Positions 24,300-34,711 of a DNA stretch of 64,000 nt are shown in pieces (the stretch's first letter is position 1; each line of letters begins with the position of its first letter). The stretch covers positions 14,546 to 78,545 of the forward strand of contig JBAYMS010000002.1 of assembly GCA_041663425.1 (NCBI GenBank), in the 5' to 3' direction. The stretch comes from FEN-1322 sp041663425 (GTDB lineage Bacteria > Omnitrophota > Gorgyraeia > 2-01-FULL-45-10). The notes under the pieces were generated by a model, which saw nothing but the letters and a program-made list of their open reading frames with translations, ran no database searches and was not told the origin of the DNA. The translations under genes were made by a program, and so were the position numbers.

Positions 24300-26180
24300 A
24301 TGGAGACCGCAGGACAAGTCAGGATTAGCATAAAGACTAAGTTGATTGTTATCTTTTTAGCCATAGCGCTTATACCGCTTGCGATTACAGGCTACATAGG
24401 GTATTCATCGGCTAAGGCGGCCCTGGAGAAAAGTTCCTTTGAAAGCCTGAAAGCTATATCGGCCGCTAAGGAAGAATCTCTTATAAGATATATCAGGACT
24501 AAAGTAAAGGTCACAAAAGGTTTTGCGAGTGATATTTATATACGCGAAACGCTTGAAAAGATAGAGCAAGGTGGTCCAGACGCTTTAAGACTTGCGGGTG
24601 AACTCACAAAATATCTTGCCGAAGAAAAAGAACCTGTTGATGGCGATATAGACGTAACGCATGTAATCAATACGGATGGCAAAATAATAGCGTCCACAAT
24701 AGCTGCGCGCATAGGCGAAGATGCTTCCCAGACAGATTATTTTACTGAAGGTAAAAAGGGGCTGTATATCAAAGATGCGTATCTTTCTACCGATAACGGT
24801 AAAGAGTCTTTCTCTGTTGCCATTCCCCTGAAAAAGAGAGATGGTGGCCAGATTGTGGGCGTGCTGGTCAACCGTTATCAAACAACGGAACTTAACAAAA
24901 TACTTTCCGACAGGGAGGGTATGGGCGAGACGGGAGAGACTTATATAGTTAATAAAGATAGTTATATGATCACCGCTTCAAAATTTATAAAAGATGCATT
25001 TCTTAAACAGAAGGTTGACACCGATCCTGTCAAATTATACCAATCCGACAAACAGACTATGTCGGGTGTTTATAAAGATTATCGTGGCCATGTAACCTTA
25101 GGTGCTTCACATGGAGCTATTTTTGACAAAGAGTTTGGTCTTGGATGGGTGGTCTTGGCAGAGATAGATGTAAATGAGGCGTTTGGCCCGGTAGCGAAGC
25201 TGCGAAGCATGATACTTTTAATGATACTGCTTGTTGCAATCACTATTACTTTTGTGGCTATCGTTATATCAGAGACTATGGTCAGACCAATAATTACATT
25301 GACTCAAGCAGCTAATAAAGCGGCTGGAGGCGATCTTACGGTAGCTATGTCGATAAAAAGTAATGATGAGATAGGGGTGCTGGCGAATAGCTTCAACATG
25401 ATGGTCAGGAATTTAAGCGAAATATTATCAAAAGCTAAAGAAGCTGTCGGCCAGGTGACTTCCGGTTCAACCGAGATACTGTCTGCGAGCCAACAGCAGG
25501 CTTCCAGCGCACGCGAACAGTCGTCGGCTATAAATGAAACCACTTCTGCGGCTGCAGAGTTGTCAAAATCAGCTGAGCAGATAGGTGATAGTATAAAACA
25601 GGTTTCTCAGTCCGCTATTCATGCTTTGGCGGGCATGAGCAAGATTAAAGATGCTATAGGCAAGACGAGCGACAAGATAACCTCCTTGAGTGAAAAATCT
25701 CAGCAGATAGGCAAGATCACGGAGCTTATAAATGATGTTGCCGATCAGACAAATCTTCTTGCCGTTAACGCTGCTATAGAAGCGGCAAGGGCAGGTGAAC
25801 ACGGGCGGGGATTTACAGTGGTTGCGGATGAGATACGCAAACTCGCCGACTCGACTTCTAAATCGACCAAAGACATTACTGCTCTGATCGAGATCATCCA
25901 GCACGAGATGTCAAATGCGATAATGGCAATGGAGCAAAGCATAATAAGTGTGAATGAGGAAGTTGCGTTATCCCAGGAATCGGCGGATAGCGCTAAAGAG
26001 ATAGCGATGGGGGCCGCGCAGCAGGTGGCTGGTTCAAGACAGATCGCAGAGGCCATGACGAGCATAAACGAGGCTATGAAACAGATCTCTGAGGGTGCCA
26101 GCCAGGCTCAGGCAGCCGCCAAGCAGCTGAATCTTTTAGCCAGCGAGGTCAGAGCGATCACCATTAAATTTAAGGTATAA
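24300..26180 (+). CDS. Methyl-accepting chemotaxis protein with periplasmic Cache domain
   Basis: A 626-residue receptor: TM1 at residues 12-32, a periplasmic dCache-like sensor to about 300 (GDIDVTHVINTDGKIIAST, GETYIVNKDSYMITAS), TM2 about 305-325, HAMP (VRPIITLTQAANKAAGGDL) and a cytoplasmic signalling coiled coil whose hairpin tip reads DQTNLLAVNAAIEAARAGEHGRG. There is no C-terminal CheR-docking pentapeptide. It is the only receptor in the window and the likely input of this cluster. The ligand is unknown. Confidence 0.93.
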   Translation: METAGQVRISIKTKLIVIFLAIALIPLAITGYIGYSSAKAALEKSSFESLKAISAAKEESLIRYIRTKVKVTKGFASDIYIRETLEKIEQGGPDALRLAGELTKYLAEEKEPVDGDIDVTHVINTDGKIIASTIAARIGEDASQTDYFTEGKKGLYIKDAYLSTDNGKESFSVAIPLKKRDGGQIVGVLVNRYQTTELNKILSDREGMGETGETYIVNKDSYMITASKFIKDAFLKQKVDTDPVKLYQSDKQTMSGVYKDYRGHVTLGASHGAIFDKEFGLGWVVLAEIDVNEAFGPVAKLRSMILLMILLVAITITFVAIVISETMVRPIITLTQAANKAAGGDLTVAMSIKSNDEIGVLANSFNMMVRNLSEILSKAKEAVGQVTSGSTEILSASQQQASSAREQSSAINETTSAAAELSKSAEQIGDSIKQVSQSAIHALAGMSKIKDAIGKTSDKITSLSEKSQQIGKITELINDVADQTNLLAVNAAIEAARAGEHGRGFTVVADEIRKLADSTSKSTKDITALIEIIQHEMSNAIMAMEQSIISVNEEVALSQESADSAKEIAMGAAQQVAGSRQIAEAMTSINEAMKQISEGASQAQAAAKQLNLLASEVRAITIKFKV

Positions 26181-26187
26181 AACTTAG

Positions 26188-28287
26188 ATGGTATTTGATA
26201 GGTCAAAATTTATCGGGCAATTTAAAGCGGAAACGCATGAGCATCTCCAGAACCTGACGAACGGACTTCTGAAGCTTGAAAAAATCCCTTCTGATCAGAA
26301 GCTGCTGGAAGCCATGATGCGCGAAGCTCATACCATTAAAGGTTCGGCGACTATGATGGGGTATAACCGCATTGCTGACATAGCGCATGGCATGGAAGAC
26401 GGCCTGGAGAAAGCGCTTAAAGGAAAGGCTGCGTTAAAGAAGAAGCATTTTGATATTCTGCTTAAATGCGTGGACGCGATAGCGCCTCTTCTTGAGGATA
26501 AGATAACCTGGGAAGATAAGGGTGTGGCTAAACCGTATCCTGATAGTCTTTGTGAGGACATGGCGGCCGCGTTTTCTGAAAAAGACGACGCTGCTGAAAA
26601 AGCCGTAGACAAGCAAAAGACCGAGCAGGCAACGCCTCCAATATTTAAGCTTAGCGAAGAAAGCATGCGGGTAGACATAAATAAGCTCGACAACCTTATG
26701 AACCTTGCCGGTGAGCTGACTGTCTCGAAGGTTCGGCTCAATGAACTTATCAGGAACCTTACAAATAAAGTTGAATCCTGCGTTTCGGATGCAGGCGTGA
26801 ATACCCTTATTAAGGAATTAAATAAGGCAGATGATAATATATCGCTGGTAGCATCCAATATCCAGGACGAGGTAATGAAGGTCAGGATGGTGCCGGTCTC
26901 TTATCTGTTTAATCTTTTTCCACGCGCTATGAGGGAGTTGTCCAATGAGTCGGGTAAGGATGTTGATATAAGTATAGAGGGTGAAGATACGCATATAGAT
27001 AAAGCGATCATAGATGAGATGAAAGATCCTATTATGCATATACTGAGAAACTCCATCGACCATGGGATAGAATCCTCGGATGAGCGGGTGAATAAAAATA
27101 AACCGCGCGAAGGTAAGATAGGGCTTAAAGCTTATCAGGTGGGTGGCCAGGTAGTGATTGAAGTGTCGGATGACGGTAGGGGTATTGATCCTGCTAAGGT
27201 GAAAGAAATAATCGCAGCAAATAAACTTATCGATAAAGATAAACTGGACAATATGACAGATGATCAAATATGCCAGCTTATATTTTTACCCGGTTTTACA
27301 ACTAAGGGTTATGCGACCGAAATATCCGGACGGGGGGTCGGACTAGATGTTGTCCGTGATAGGGTGATAAAACTTAAGGGGTCTGTAGAGGTAGCATCAT
27401 GCCGCGATATCGGAACTAAAGTCATGATGAAGCTGCCGCTTACGCTCGCTATCACTGAATGTCTTCTTGTCGGCTCCGGAAGCGATAGATTTGCCATGCC
27501 TATAGATTCTGTCGTCGAGACGATACGTATTGAGCTTGGACAGATAAAAAGCGTAGAGACTCGGGAAGCTATTACGGTCAGGGGCCAGATAATGCCCCTT
27601 GTAAGGCTGTCCGATATATTTAATCTTCCTGCAAAAGGTATTGTGGAGCGTAAATATTCCTCTGTTGTGGTAGTGCAGGTCCTGGAAAAGAGAGCAGCTC
27701 TTATGGTGGATGCCCTGTTAGGGCGTCTTGATATAGTACGTAAGGCCTTAGGCGACCCTCTTAAAAATATAAAATATATCTCAGGCGCAACTGTTCTTGG
27801 AGATGGTAAAGTCGTCCTCATACTTGATATTCCATCGATCATCGATTCGTTCGAGTCGGGTGCTGCTGTAAAGCGGCCTTTCGCGCCTCAAAAGAAATCC
27901 GAACAGTCTGAAAAGAAGAGACGGAAGACGATACTTCTGGCGGAGGATGCTATGACTACAGCGATGCTTGAGAAGAGTATTCTGGAATCATCAGGATTTT
28001 CTGTGGTTATAGCAAAGGATGGACAGGAGGCTATAGAAAAAGCCATGCAGGAAAAATTTGACCTTATAATTACCGACGTGTTAATGCCGCGAATGGACGG
28101 GTTTGAGCTAACAGCCGCGCTTCGAAAGGAGAAAGTTTATAAAGATGCGCCTATTATAATAGTAACTACGCGGGAGAGCGATGCGGATAAGAGGCGCGGA
28201 CTTGAAGCTGGGGCCGATGCTTATATATTAAAGAGCGAATTTACTTCAGAAGGTTTGCTGGATACTATCGAAAGACTGATAGGCTGA
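26188..28287 (+). CDS. cheA: CheA histidine kinase fused to a receiver domain
   Basis: Central kinase of the chemosensory system, 699 residues: Hpt/P1 with phospho-His48 (MREAHTIKGSATMMGY), no recognisable P2, dimerisation P3 (~165-245), HATPase P4 (ILRNSIDHGIESSDE; EVSDDGRGIDPAKV; SGRGVGLDVV), CheW-like P5 (~425-560) and a C-terminal REC domain (ILLAEDAMTTAMLEKS; ITDVLMPRMDGFEL with the phospho-Asp). CheA-REC hybrids without P2 are typical of Frz and Chp-type systems controlling type IV pili or other non-flagellar outputs. A pilus gene set lies downstream. Confidence 0.94.
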   Translation: MVFDRSKFIGQFKAETHEHLQNLTNGLLKLEKIPSDQKLLEAMMREAHTIKGSATMMGYNRIADIAHGMEDGLEKALKGKAALKKKHFDILLKCVDAIAPLLEDKITWEDKGVAKPYPDSLCEDMAAAFSEKDDAAEKAVDKQKTEQATPPIFKLSEESMRVDINKLDNLMNLAGELTVSKVRLNELIRNLTNKVESCVSDAGVNTLIKELNKADDNISLVASNIQDEVMKVRMVPVSYLFNLFPRAMRELSNESGKDVDISIEGEDTHIDKAIIDEMKDPIMHILRNSIDHGIESSDERVNKNKPREGKIGLKAYQVGGQVVIEVSDDGRGIDPAKVKEIIAANKLIDKDKLDNMTDDQICQLIFLPGFTTKGYATEISGRGVGLDVVRDRVIKLKGSVEVASCRDIGTKVMMKLPLTLAITECLLVGSGSDRFAMPIDSVVETIRIELGQIKSVETREAITVRGQIMPLVRLSDIFNLPAKGIVERKYSSVVVVQVLEKRAALMVDALLGRLDIVRKALGDPLKNIKYISGATVLGDGKVVLILDIPSIIDSFESGAAVKRPFAPQKKSEQSEKKRRKTILLAEDAMTTAMLEKSILESSGFSVVIAKDGQEAIEKAMQEKFDLIITDVLMPRMDGFELTAALRKEKVYKDAPIIIVTTRESDADKRRGLEAGADAYILKSEFTSEGLLDTIERLIG

Positions 28288-28309
28288 AAACTTACGAGAG
28301 GGGTAGTCT

Positions 28310-28681
28310 ATGGCAAAAAAAGTGCTTTTAGTAGAGGATAGTCCGTTAGACGCGGCCATGATAAAAGATATGATGTCAGAAGACGGGTTTGAGATGTATG
28401 TAGCTAACACAGTAAAAGAAGGATACGAAAAGGCTGTTCAGGTAAAGCCCGATCTGATATTGTTGGACCTGCTTTTGCCCGATGGTAATGGATTTGACCT
28501 GTGCGCGCGCATAAGAAAAGAAAGCGGTCTTGGCAATAATGTCCTGATAGTTATTGTAAGTATAAAAAGCGACAGGCAGGATATTGAAAAGGCATTTGAG
28601 TCTGGTGCTGACGATTATGTAATAAAGCCGCCCGCGCCCGAATTCCTTCTAAAAAAAATAAGACTATACATGCATCCGTAA
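28310..28681 (+). CDS. CheY-like single-domain response regulator
   Basis: A 123-residue stand-alone receiver: VLLVEDSPLDAAM (acidic pocket), ILLDLLLPDGNGFDL (phospho-Asp) and DDYVIKPPAPEFL (Lys-Pro). Note that the residue after Asp-leu-leu-leu-pro is an insertion-free DG, so it is a normal receiver. Between cheA and cheB it is the natural CheY output protein of this cluster, possibly acting on the pilus motor. Confidence 0.9.
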   Translation: MAKKVLLVEDSPLDAAMIKDMMSEDGFEMYVANTVKEGYEKAVQVKPDLILLDLLLPDGNGFDLCARIRKESGLGNNVLIVIVSIKSDRQDIEKAFESGADDYVIKPPAPEFLLKKIRLYMHP

Positions 28682-28690
28682 CGGAGAGAA

Positions 28691-29698
28691 ATGGGATCAG
28701 AAAAGATACGTGTTTTGATAGTTGATGATTCAGCTCTTATGAGGGAGGCCCTTCGTGTCATACTTGAAGAAGATCCTTCTGTAGAAGTTATAGGCATAGC
28801 AAAAGATGGGCGGGAAGGCGTAGAGAAAGCACTCGCCCTAAAACCAAACGTTATTACCATGGATCTTAAAATGCCGGTAATGACGGGTCTTGAGGCTATT
28901 GAGAAGATAATGGAAGAGATGCCTATTCCTATTGTAGTAGTGAGCAGCATGGATACGAGCGTTGTTGTGAAAGCACTTTCTATAGGTGCGATGGATTTTG
29001 TAGCTGTAAGCAATGATATAGATACTATTGCTAAAGAGCTTATAGATAAAGTAAAAATAGCGTCGAGAGTTAAGGCTATCAGGCGTTTTAAAGTTAAGCC
29101 GTATCGCGCAACATCAGAGCGTATTACGCGGGGTAAAGTGTCGAAGATAATAGTTGTGGGAGTGTCGACAGGCGGTCCGCAGGCGCTTCAGGAGATGCTT
29201 TCTAAGATTCCGGAAGATTTCTGTGCCGGGATCCTGATAGTCCAGCATATGTCCAAAGGGTTCATAGAGGGTCTTGCCGAATGGCTCAACGCATCTTCCT
29301 CTCTGGATGTGAGAGTAGCGAAAGCAGGTGACGAACTGAAACAGGGTTTAGCGCTCCTGGCTCCGGATGATTATAATATGTGCATAGGCAGAGATGGCGT
29401 AATAGTATTGAAAGAAAATATGCTGAAAACGGCGACGCATATTCCTTCAATAGATGCTACCATGAAGTCTGCGGCAGAAAGTTATAGAGAAAATGCTGTC
29501 GGTGTTATCATGACGGGCATGGGCCGTGATGGAGTAGATGGGATCAGGGCCATTAAAGGAGCTGGAGGCACGACTATAGCGCAGGATCAAAATTCATCAG
29601 TGATATTCGGCATGAATAAAATGGCTATAGAAACAGGATGTGTGGACCGCATTGTCTCTATTTCCGAGATGGCAAAGGTGATAGCGGGGGTTGTGTGA
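28691..29698 (+). CDS. cheB: CheB receptor methylesterase/deamidase
   Basis: Removes methyl groups set by CheR. 335 residues: an N-terminal receiver (VLIVDDSALMREALR; ITMDLKMPVMTGLEA), a linker, and a catalytic domain with the Ser of GVSTGGPQAL, the His of VQHMSKGF and the Asp of TGMGRDGVDG, all intact. The catalytic D is followed by the usual GIRAIK helix. CheR, CheB, CheA, CheY, two CheW and the MCP make the set complete; there is no CheC, CheD or CheZ here. Confidence 0.94.
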   Translation: MGSEKIRVLIVDDSALMREALRVILEEDPSVEVIGIAKDGREGVEKALALKPNVITMDLKMPVMTGLEAIEKIMEEMPIPIVVVSSMDTSVVVKALSIGAMDFVAVSNDIDTIAKELIDKVKIASRVKAIRRFKVKPYRATSERITRGKVSKIIVVGVSTGGPQALQEMLSKIPEDFCAGILIVQHMSKGFIEGLAEWLNASSSLDVRVAKAGDELKQGLALLAPDDYNMCIGRDGVIVLKENMLKTATHIPSIDATMKSAAESYRENAVGVIMTGMGRDGVDGIRAIKGAGGTTIAQDQNSSVIFGMNKMAIETGCVDRIVSISEMAKVIAGVV

Positions 29699-29723
29699 AA
29701 GGCCGCAAAAATAAAGGTATAAT

Positions 29724-32700
29724 ATGATAGCTGTTTATTTCGCTTATGGTTTAGCTTTTATATTGATGGGCATAATAATAGCGTTTATGCCGAAGCGAAG
29801 CGATTTCCTCGATCTCGGTGATCATCTTTGGCTCGTCGCAGCCTTTGGTTTTATCCATGGCACGAACGAATGGATAGAGATGTTCATTTTAATGGGCATG
29901 CCTTTTGATATAAACACCCTTAAGCTTTTAAATAATGTTTCCCTGCCGATATCGTATCTCTTCTTAGTATTGTTTGGAAGCATAATCCTATGCCGTGAAA
30001 AATCCAAATTTTGTATCTTGCGGTATGCCTGGGCCGTTTCTATCTTATGCTGGTCTCTAACCTATGTTTTCAGCAAGGATTTTCTGATAGCAGGAATAGC
30101 CGCGCGATATTTTATATGCGTTCCAGGCACCTTAATGAGTGCGATAGCTATATTTGTGTGTGCCAGAAGAATCGAAAAAGATAACGATGCTCCCAATACA
30201 GTATTCTATGGCGCTGTTTTAGCTGTCATGGGTTTCGTTTTGTACGGTATCTTGAGCGGTATGGTTGTTCCGGACGCGAAGTTTTTACCCGCCTGCTATA
30301 TTAATTACTCAAATTTTTTACGTGTTTTCGGGCTTCCGGTTCAGGTTCTCAGGATGTTTGTAGCCATGATAATATCTATCGGCGTTTTCGGGATGGCGGG
30401 CCTGTTTTCCAGAAGCGGCAAAATCATTAAATTCAGGGGAGGTATAAGGCGGAAGATATCTCTGATGGTTTCCGGCACAGCCTTGTTTTTAATGACAATA
30501 GGTATTGCGGTCGGGTATTCAGGCAGTATCGGGCTATTTCGTGAAACGGTAGTACGGACGCAGGGGGATATAGCTGGCCTTGCGGCTATTGCGACATCTG
30601 AACTTCTAAATAAGGAAATAAAACAGGTAGAAGGGGCCAATACCCGGCCATTATGGATACGCGCCATCGCTAAAGAAAATGAAAAATATTCCGGTATTAA
30701 GAGTGAAGCGATTGAAAGCTACATGATGGACATGGACAAAAAATGGATTCCGGCGGCGAAAGACGATTCCCTGATAACGAAATATACGGATAATGAAGTT
30801 GGAAATGCTATGAAGTCCGTTGTATCTGAAAGTACTAATACAAAAGAGGTTTTTATTACAGATATGTTCGGAGGTCTTGTTGCCGCCTCTGATAAAACCT
30901 CTGATTTTTATCAGGCAGATGAGACCTGGTGGCAAAAAACATTTAATAATGGTATCGGGCAGTTCTATATAAGTAGTCCAGAACTTGACGAATCCACCGG
31001 TAGTTTGTCTGTAAGTTTTAATACGCCAATGAGGAATGCTTCCGGAGAGGTGATAGGTGTATGTAAATTTGTAGAGGACTTAAGCGCGTTCTTTTCCCCT
31101 ATAGGTAGTTTTAAAATAGGGCGTACCGGCCAGATTGCGCTGGTCGATGATAAAGGCAGGATAATTTTTTATGCTGATGCAAAACCGCTCAGCTTAATGA
31201 TATGTTCTGAGGCTGATGTGAAGAAATTATTTTTGGCCGGGAAGCGCCACATTGTCTCGAGCACAACGCCGTTTGTTAAAGGCAGCGCATTCCTTGTCTA
31301 CGCCAATGTTACACATCCCCTTCTTTCAAAGATAGGGATCGACTGGAAGCTGGTAGTCGTGCAGGATGCTGAAGAGGTCTTTGCGCCTGTCTTTGTCCTT
31401 GTTTTTCAAGCCATCGTGGTATTACTGGTTTTGTTGTGTTTGATATTTCCATTGGGCTATATTCTGGGTAAAAGGTTTGTCCGTCCAATAGCAGAGCTTC
31501 GTAAGGGGACAGAGATTATAGCTAAAGGTAACCTTGACTATCGGGCAGATGTAAAGAGTAGTGATGAGATAGGTGAACTTGCTGACTCATTTAATTTCAT
31601 GGCGGCAAATCTTAAAAAGATCACAGCTTCGCGCGATGAGCTTAACAGGGAAATTGCTGAGAGGCAGAGGGTTGAAGAAGAAGTAGAAAAACTGGCTATG
31701 ATAGTAAAGACTGCCGAGGATGCTATATATAGCACAGTTGACGGAATAGTGGTTGCGTGGAACCGCGGAGCTGAAAAAATATATGGTTATTCAGAATCCG
31801 AGATCAAGGGTAAGCACGTTTCTATACTTGCCCCCGCCGGTAGAAAATATGAGGTTTCTGACGCTCTAGAAAGGATTAAAAGGGGAGAGCGAGTTGAGCG
31901 TTTCGAGACGATTCGTATAAGAAAAGACGGACGTCCTATATATGTATCTCTCAGCGTTTCTCCATTTTATGATAAAAATGGTAAGGTAGTAGGCGCTTCA
32001 TCTATCGCAAGCGATATTACCCGCCAGAAAAAGATCGAAGAAGCGCTGAAGGCGAGCGAGGTAAAATATAAAGTTATCTATGATTCATCCGCCGATGCTA
32101 TTATGACGCTTACTAAAAATGGACGGTTTTTTTCTGCAAATCCTTCCGCGGTTAAGATGTTCGGATGCAGGGATGAAGCAGAGCTGGTTAATAATGACGT
32201 CTCCGGGTTTTCGCCGGAATACCAACCTGACGGCACAAGGTCGGATCAAAAGTCCGAGGAGATGGTAAGGGCTGCTATTGACAAAGGGTCTAATTCTTTT
32301 GAGTGGACGCACCGACGTATGGACGGGACTATTTTTTACGCCACGGTGCTATTGACCAAGATGGAATTGCAGGGCGCTGAAATGCTGCAGGCCACCGTCA
32401 GGGATATTACGGAAAAGAAAAAGATAGAAGAGGCTTTGCGGACAAGCGAGGAAAATTACCGTACTCTTGTGGAAAATGTCAATCTCGGAGTTTTCAGGGC
32501 CACCGGTGGTGCCCATGGACGTTTTATCAGAGCAAATTTTGCCGTGGCCAAATTGCTTGGTTATGATTCACTGGAGGAGCTTTCTACAATACCGGTATCT
32601 TCCCATTATGCCAATCCGGTGGAAAGGGCGCTTTTTGTAAAAGACCTGTCTGTAGAAAAATCTATAAAGGGCCGGGAAATTGTTCTTAAACGAAAAGATG

Positions 32701-33875
32701 GGTCAACTTTCTGGGTGTCTGTGAATGCCGTTGCTCATTTTGACGCAAATGGCAATATTGAATGGATAGACACTATCGTCGAAGACATTACTGAGCGCAA
32801 ACATGCTCAGGAGCAGCTTAAGGATGCAGCTGAAGAATGGCAGAGAACGTTTGACTCTATGTCGGATGTTATTTTTATCATGGATACGAATTCTACGATA
32901 ATAAAGGTGAATAAGACCTTCACTGAGAAGTTTGGTGAAAAGCTCGGCAATGTTATCGGTAAGAAATGTTATGAAGTTATGCATAAGGGATCTGCTCATT
33001 GGCCTTCATGTCCTTTGGCGGCGACGCAAAGTACCGGAAAATCGAAAACAGAAGAGGTTGATGATCCGAATATCGGCATACCTCTTTTAGTTACAACATC
33101 ACCTCTTCTTGACGCAAAAGGTAAGATGACAGGAGTCGTGCATGTGGCCAAGGACATAACAGAACTCAAGAAGGCCGAAAAAGAAATAGCTGCGGCGATG
33201 GACATGAAAGAGCAGTTTATCTCAATAGCTTCTCACGAATTACGCGCACCGATGGCTATTATAAAAGAGAGTGTAGAGATTATAAATGATGAGTTGGCGG
33301 GTAAAGTCGCCGCACCCATAAGGAAGATAATCGATGTTGCGAAGCGGAATGTTGAAAGGCTGGTGCGACTTAGCAATGATATACTTGATCTTCAGAAATT
33401 AGAAGCAGGCAAAGTTGACTTCGATATGCAGGTGCAGGATATCAACGAAGTTATAAAGGAAGTCGCGGCAGGCGTGTCAGTATTGATCAAAGATAAAGGG
33501 CTGGAATTTTCCTTATCTCTTTCTGATGATATCCCGGCTATCAAATTTGACAAAGATAAGATCGTGCAGGTGCTTACGAATCTTATTAACAATGCATTGA
33601 AATTTACTGATAGAGGCGGGATTAAAATTACCAGTGCCAGAGAAGCAGGCGGTGTCGTAGTAAGTATAATTGATACAGGTCCCGGTATAAAAAAAGAGGA
33701 CATGGCTAAGCTTTTCCAGAAATTTCAGCAGGTGGGCTCAGCAAGCGAGAGGAAGGGTGGAACGGGCTTGGGGCTCGCTATCTGTAAAGAAATAATTGAG
33801 CGTCATAATGGAAGGATTTGGACCGAATCTGAGCTAGGGGCATGGACAAAGTTCAGCTTTTTCCTACCATCCTAA
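29724..33875 (+). CDS. Giant membrane sensor kinase (multi-TM, Cache, HAMP, four PAS, HisKA-HATPase)
   Basis: A 1383-residue kinase. Residues 1-240 hold about seven helices of an uncharacterised membrane sensor (AFGFIHGTNEWIEMF in the second). Next come a TM, a large periplasmic Cache-like domain (~270-555), a TM, HAMP (VRPIAELRKGTEIIAKGN) and four PAS modules (~660-1150; the second lies at DSSADAIMTLTKNGRFFSANP). HisKA has the phospho-His in SHELRAPMAII, and HATPase has NLINNALKFT, DTGPGI and GGTGLGLAI. No receiver is attached. It lies 25 bases after cheB, so it is probably co-transcribed with the chemosensory genes and may feed the receivers downstream. Confidence 0.9.
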   Translation: MIAVYFAYGLAFILMGIIIAFMPKRSDFLDLGDHLWLVAAFGFIHGTNEWIEMFILMGMPFDINTLKLLNNVSLPISYLFLVLFGSIILCREKSKFCILRYAWAVSILCWSLTYVFSKDFLIAGIAARYFICVPGTLMSAIAIFVCARRIEKDNDAPNTVFYGAVLAVMGFVLYGILSGMVVPDAKFLPACYINYSNFLRVFGLPVQVLRMFVAMIISIGVFGMAGLFSRSGKIIKFRGGIRRKISLMVSGTALFLMTIGIAVGYSGSIGLFRETVVRTQGDIAGLAAIATSELLNKEIKQVEGANTRPLWIRAIAKENEKYSGIKSEAIESYMMDMDKKWIPAAKDDSLITKYTDNEVGNAMKSVVSESTNTKEVFITDMFGGLVAASDKTSDFYQADETWWQKTFNNGIGQFYISSPELDESTGSLSVSFNTPMRNASGEVIGVCKFVEDLSAFFSPIGSFKIGRTGQIALVDDKGRIIFYADAKPLSLMICSEADVKKLFLAGKRHIVSSTTPFVKGSAFLVYANVTHPLLSKIGIDWKLVVVQDAEEVFAPVFVLVFQAIVVLLVLLCLIFPLGYILGKRFVRPIAELRKGTEIIAKGNLDYRADVKSSDEIGELADSFNFMAANLKKITASRDELNREIAERQRVEEEVEKLAMIVKTAEDAIYSTVDGIVVAWNRGAEKIYGYSESEIKGKHVSILAPAGRKYEVSDALERIKRGERVERFETIRIRKDGRPIYVSLSVSPFYDKNGKVVGASSIASDITRQKKIEEALKASEVKYKVIYDSSADAIMTLTKNGRFFSANPSAVKMFGCRDEAELVNNDVSGFSPEYQPDGTRSDQKSEEMVRAAIDKGSNSFEWTHRRMDGTIFYATVLLTKMELQGAEMLQATVRDITEKKKIEEALRTSEENYRTLVENVNLGVFRATGGAHGRFIRANFAVAKLLGYDSLEELSTIPVSSHYANPVERALFVKDLSVEKSIKGREIVLKRKDGSTFWVSVNAVAHFDANGNIEWIDTIVEDITERKHAQEQLKDAAEEWQRTFDSMSDVIFIMDTNSTIIKVNKTFTEKFGEKLGNVIGKKCYEVMHKGSAHWPSCPLAATQSTGKSKTEEVDDPNIGIPLLVTTSPLLDAKGKMTGVVHVAKDITELKKAEKEIAAAMDMKEQFISIASHELRAPMAIIKESVEIINDELAGKVAAPIRKIIDVAKRNVERLVRLSNDILDLQKLEAGKVDFDMQVQDINEVIKEVAAGVSVLIKDKGLEFSLSLSDDIPAIKFDKDKIVQVLTNLINNALKFTDRGGIKITSAREAGGVVVSIIDTGPGIKKEDMAKLFQKFQQVGSASERKGGTGLGLAICKEIIERHNGRIWTESELGAWTKFSFFLPS

Positions 33876-33903
33876 TATACATATATATATTATATGTAAT
33901 ATT

Positions 33904-33932
33904 TTGACTAACTATATGTTATAGGGTATACT
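33904..33932 (+). promoter_or_regulatory. Promoter of the kinase-receiver-pilus operon (leaderless)
   Basis: TTGACT (33904-33909), 17 bases, TATACT (33927-33932): near consensus. ATG 33941 lies 8 bases after the -10 box, at or next to the transcript start. No Shine-Dalgarno. Confidence 0.75.
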
Positions 33933-33940
33933 TAACACTA

Positions 33941-34711
33941 ATGGTCTTATTAAAAAAACTTTTTATGAGCCTATGGGCAAAAGGAAACACTAAAAGCTGT
34001 AAGCCTGAAGAAGTCGACAGGCTTAAGAAGGAATTTTTGTCTTTGGCCTCTCACGAGCTTAGGACCCCCCTGGCGACTATAAAGAACGCTGTATCGCTCA
34101 TCTCCGACGAGTCCAGCGGTCCTCTGAATGAAACTCAGCGTAAATTCCTGACTATAACCAACCGCAATGTTGATAAGTTAGCTATTATTATAAATGATTT
34201 CTTTCTATTGTCAGACCTTGAATCCGGCTGTGTGGAATTATTGAGATCCGAAATAGACCTTAACGAAACGATAGAAAATGCTATTGATGTATTCTCAGAT
34301 CTGGCAAAGTCTAACGATGTAGCTATATATTTTGAACCTGACAGGACTATCAAACGTCTCATTGCGGATCGCCAGAAGATAATGCATGTCCTTACAAATC
34401 TCATTTCTAACGCTATAAAGTTCAGCCGTAATGGCGGAACGGTTACGATTACCATTTCATGGCATAATACAGATAAAAATTTCATTGAGGTAAAGATAAA
34501 AGATACAGGTATAGGTATAGATAGAAAAGACTTTGATAAGCTTTTCCATAGCTTCCAACAGATCGACAGCACTCTGACTAGAAGATTTACAGGCAGCGGG
34601 CTGGGCCTGGCGATATGTAAGCGCATAATAGAGCTGCACAGAGGCAAGATATGGGTTGAATCTGAGTCGGGCAAAGGGAGTGTGTTTAATTTTATTCTGC
34701 CTATAAAATAA
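33941..34711 (+). CDS. Cytoplasmic sensor histidine kinase
   Basis: A 256-residue soluble kinase with no sensor domain. HisKA starts almost at once (LASHELRTPLATIKNAVSL), and HATPase has NLISNAIKFSRNG, DTGIGI and GSGLGLAICKRIIEL. The N-terminal 30 residues have a short hydrophobic patch (MVLLKKLFMSLW) that may touch the membrane. It heads a run of kinase, receiver, receiver and pilB with gaps of at most 6 bases, pointing to control of pilus assembly or twitching. The stop overlaps the next start (TAATG). Confidence 0.9.
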   Translation: MVLLKKLFMSLWAKGNTKSCKPEEVDRLKKEFLSLASHELRTPLATIKNAVSLISDESSGPLNETQRKFLTITNRNVDKLAIIINDFFLLSDLESGCVELLRSEIDLNETIENAIDVFSDLAKSNDVAIYFEPDRTIKRLIADRQKIMHVLTNLISNAIKFSRNGGTVTITISWHNTDKNFIEVKIKDTGIGIDRKDFDKLFHSFQQIDSTLTRRFTGSGLGLAICKRIIELHRGKIWVESESGKGSVFNFILPIK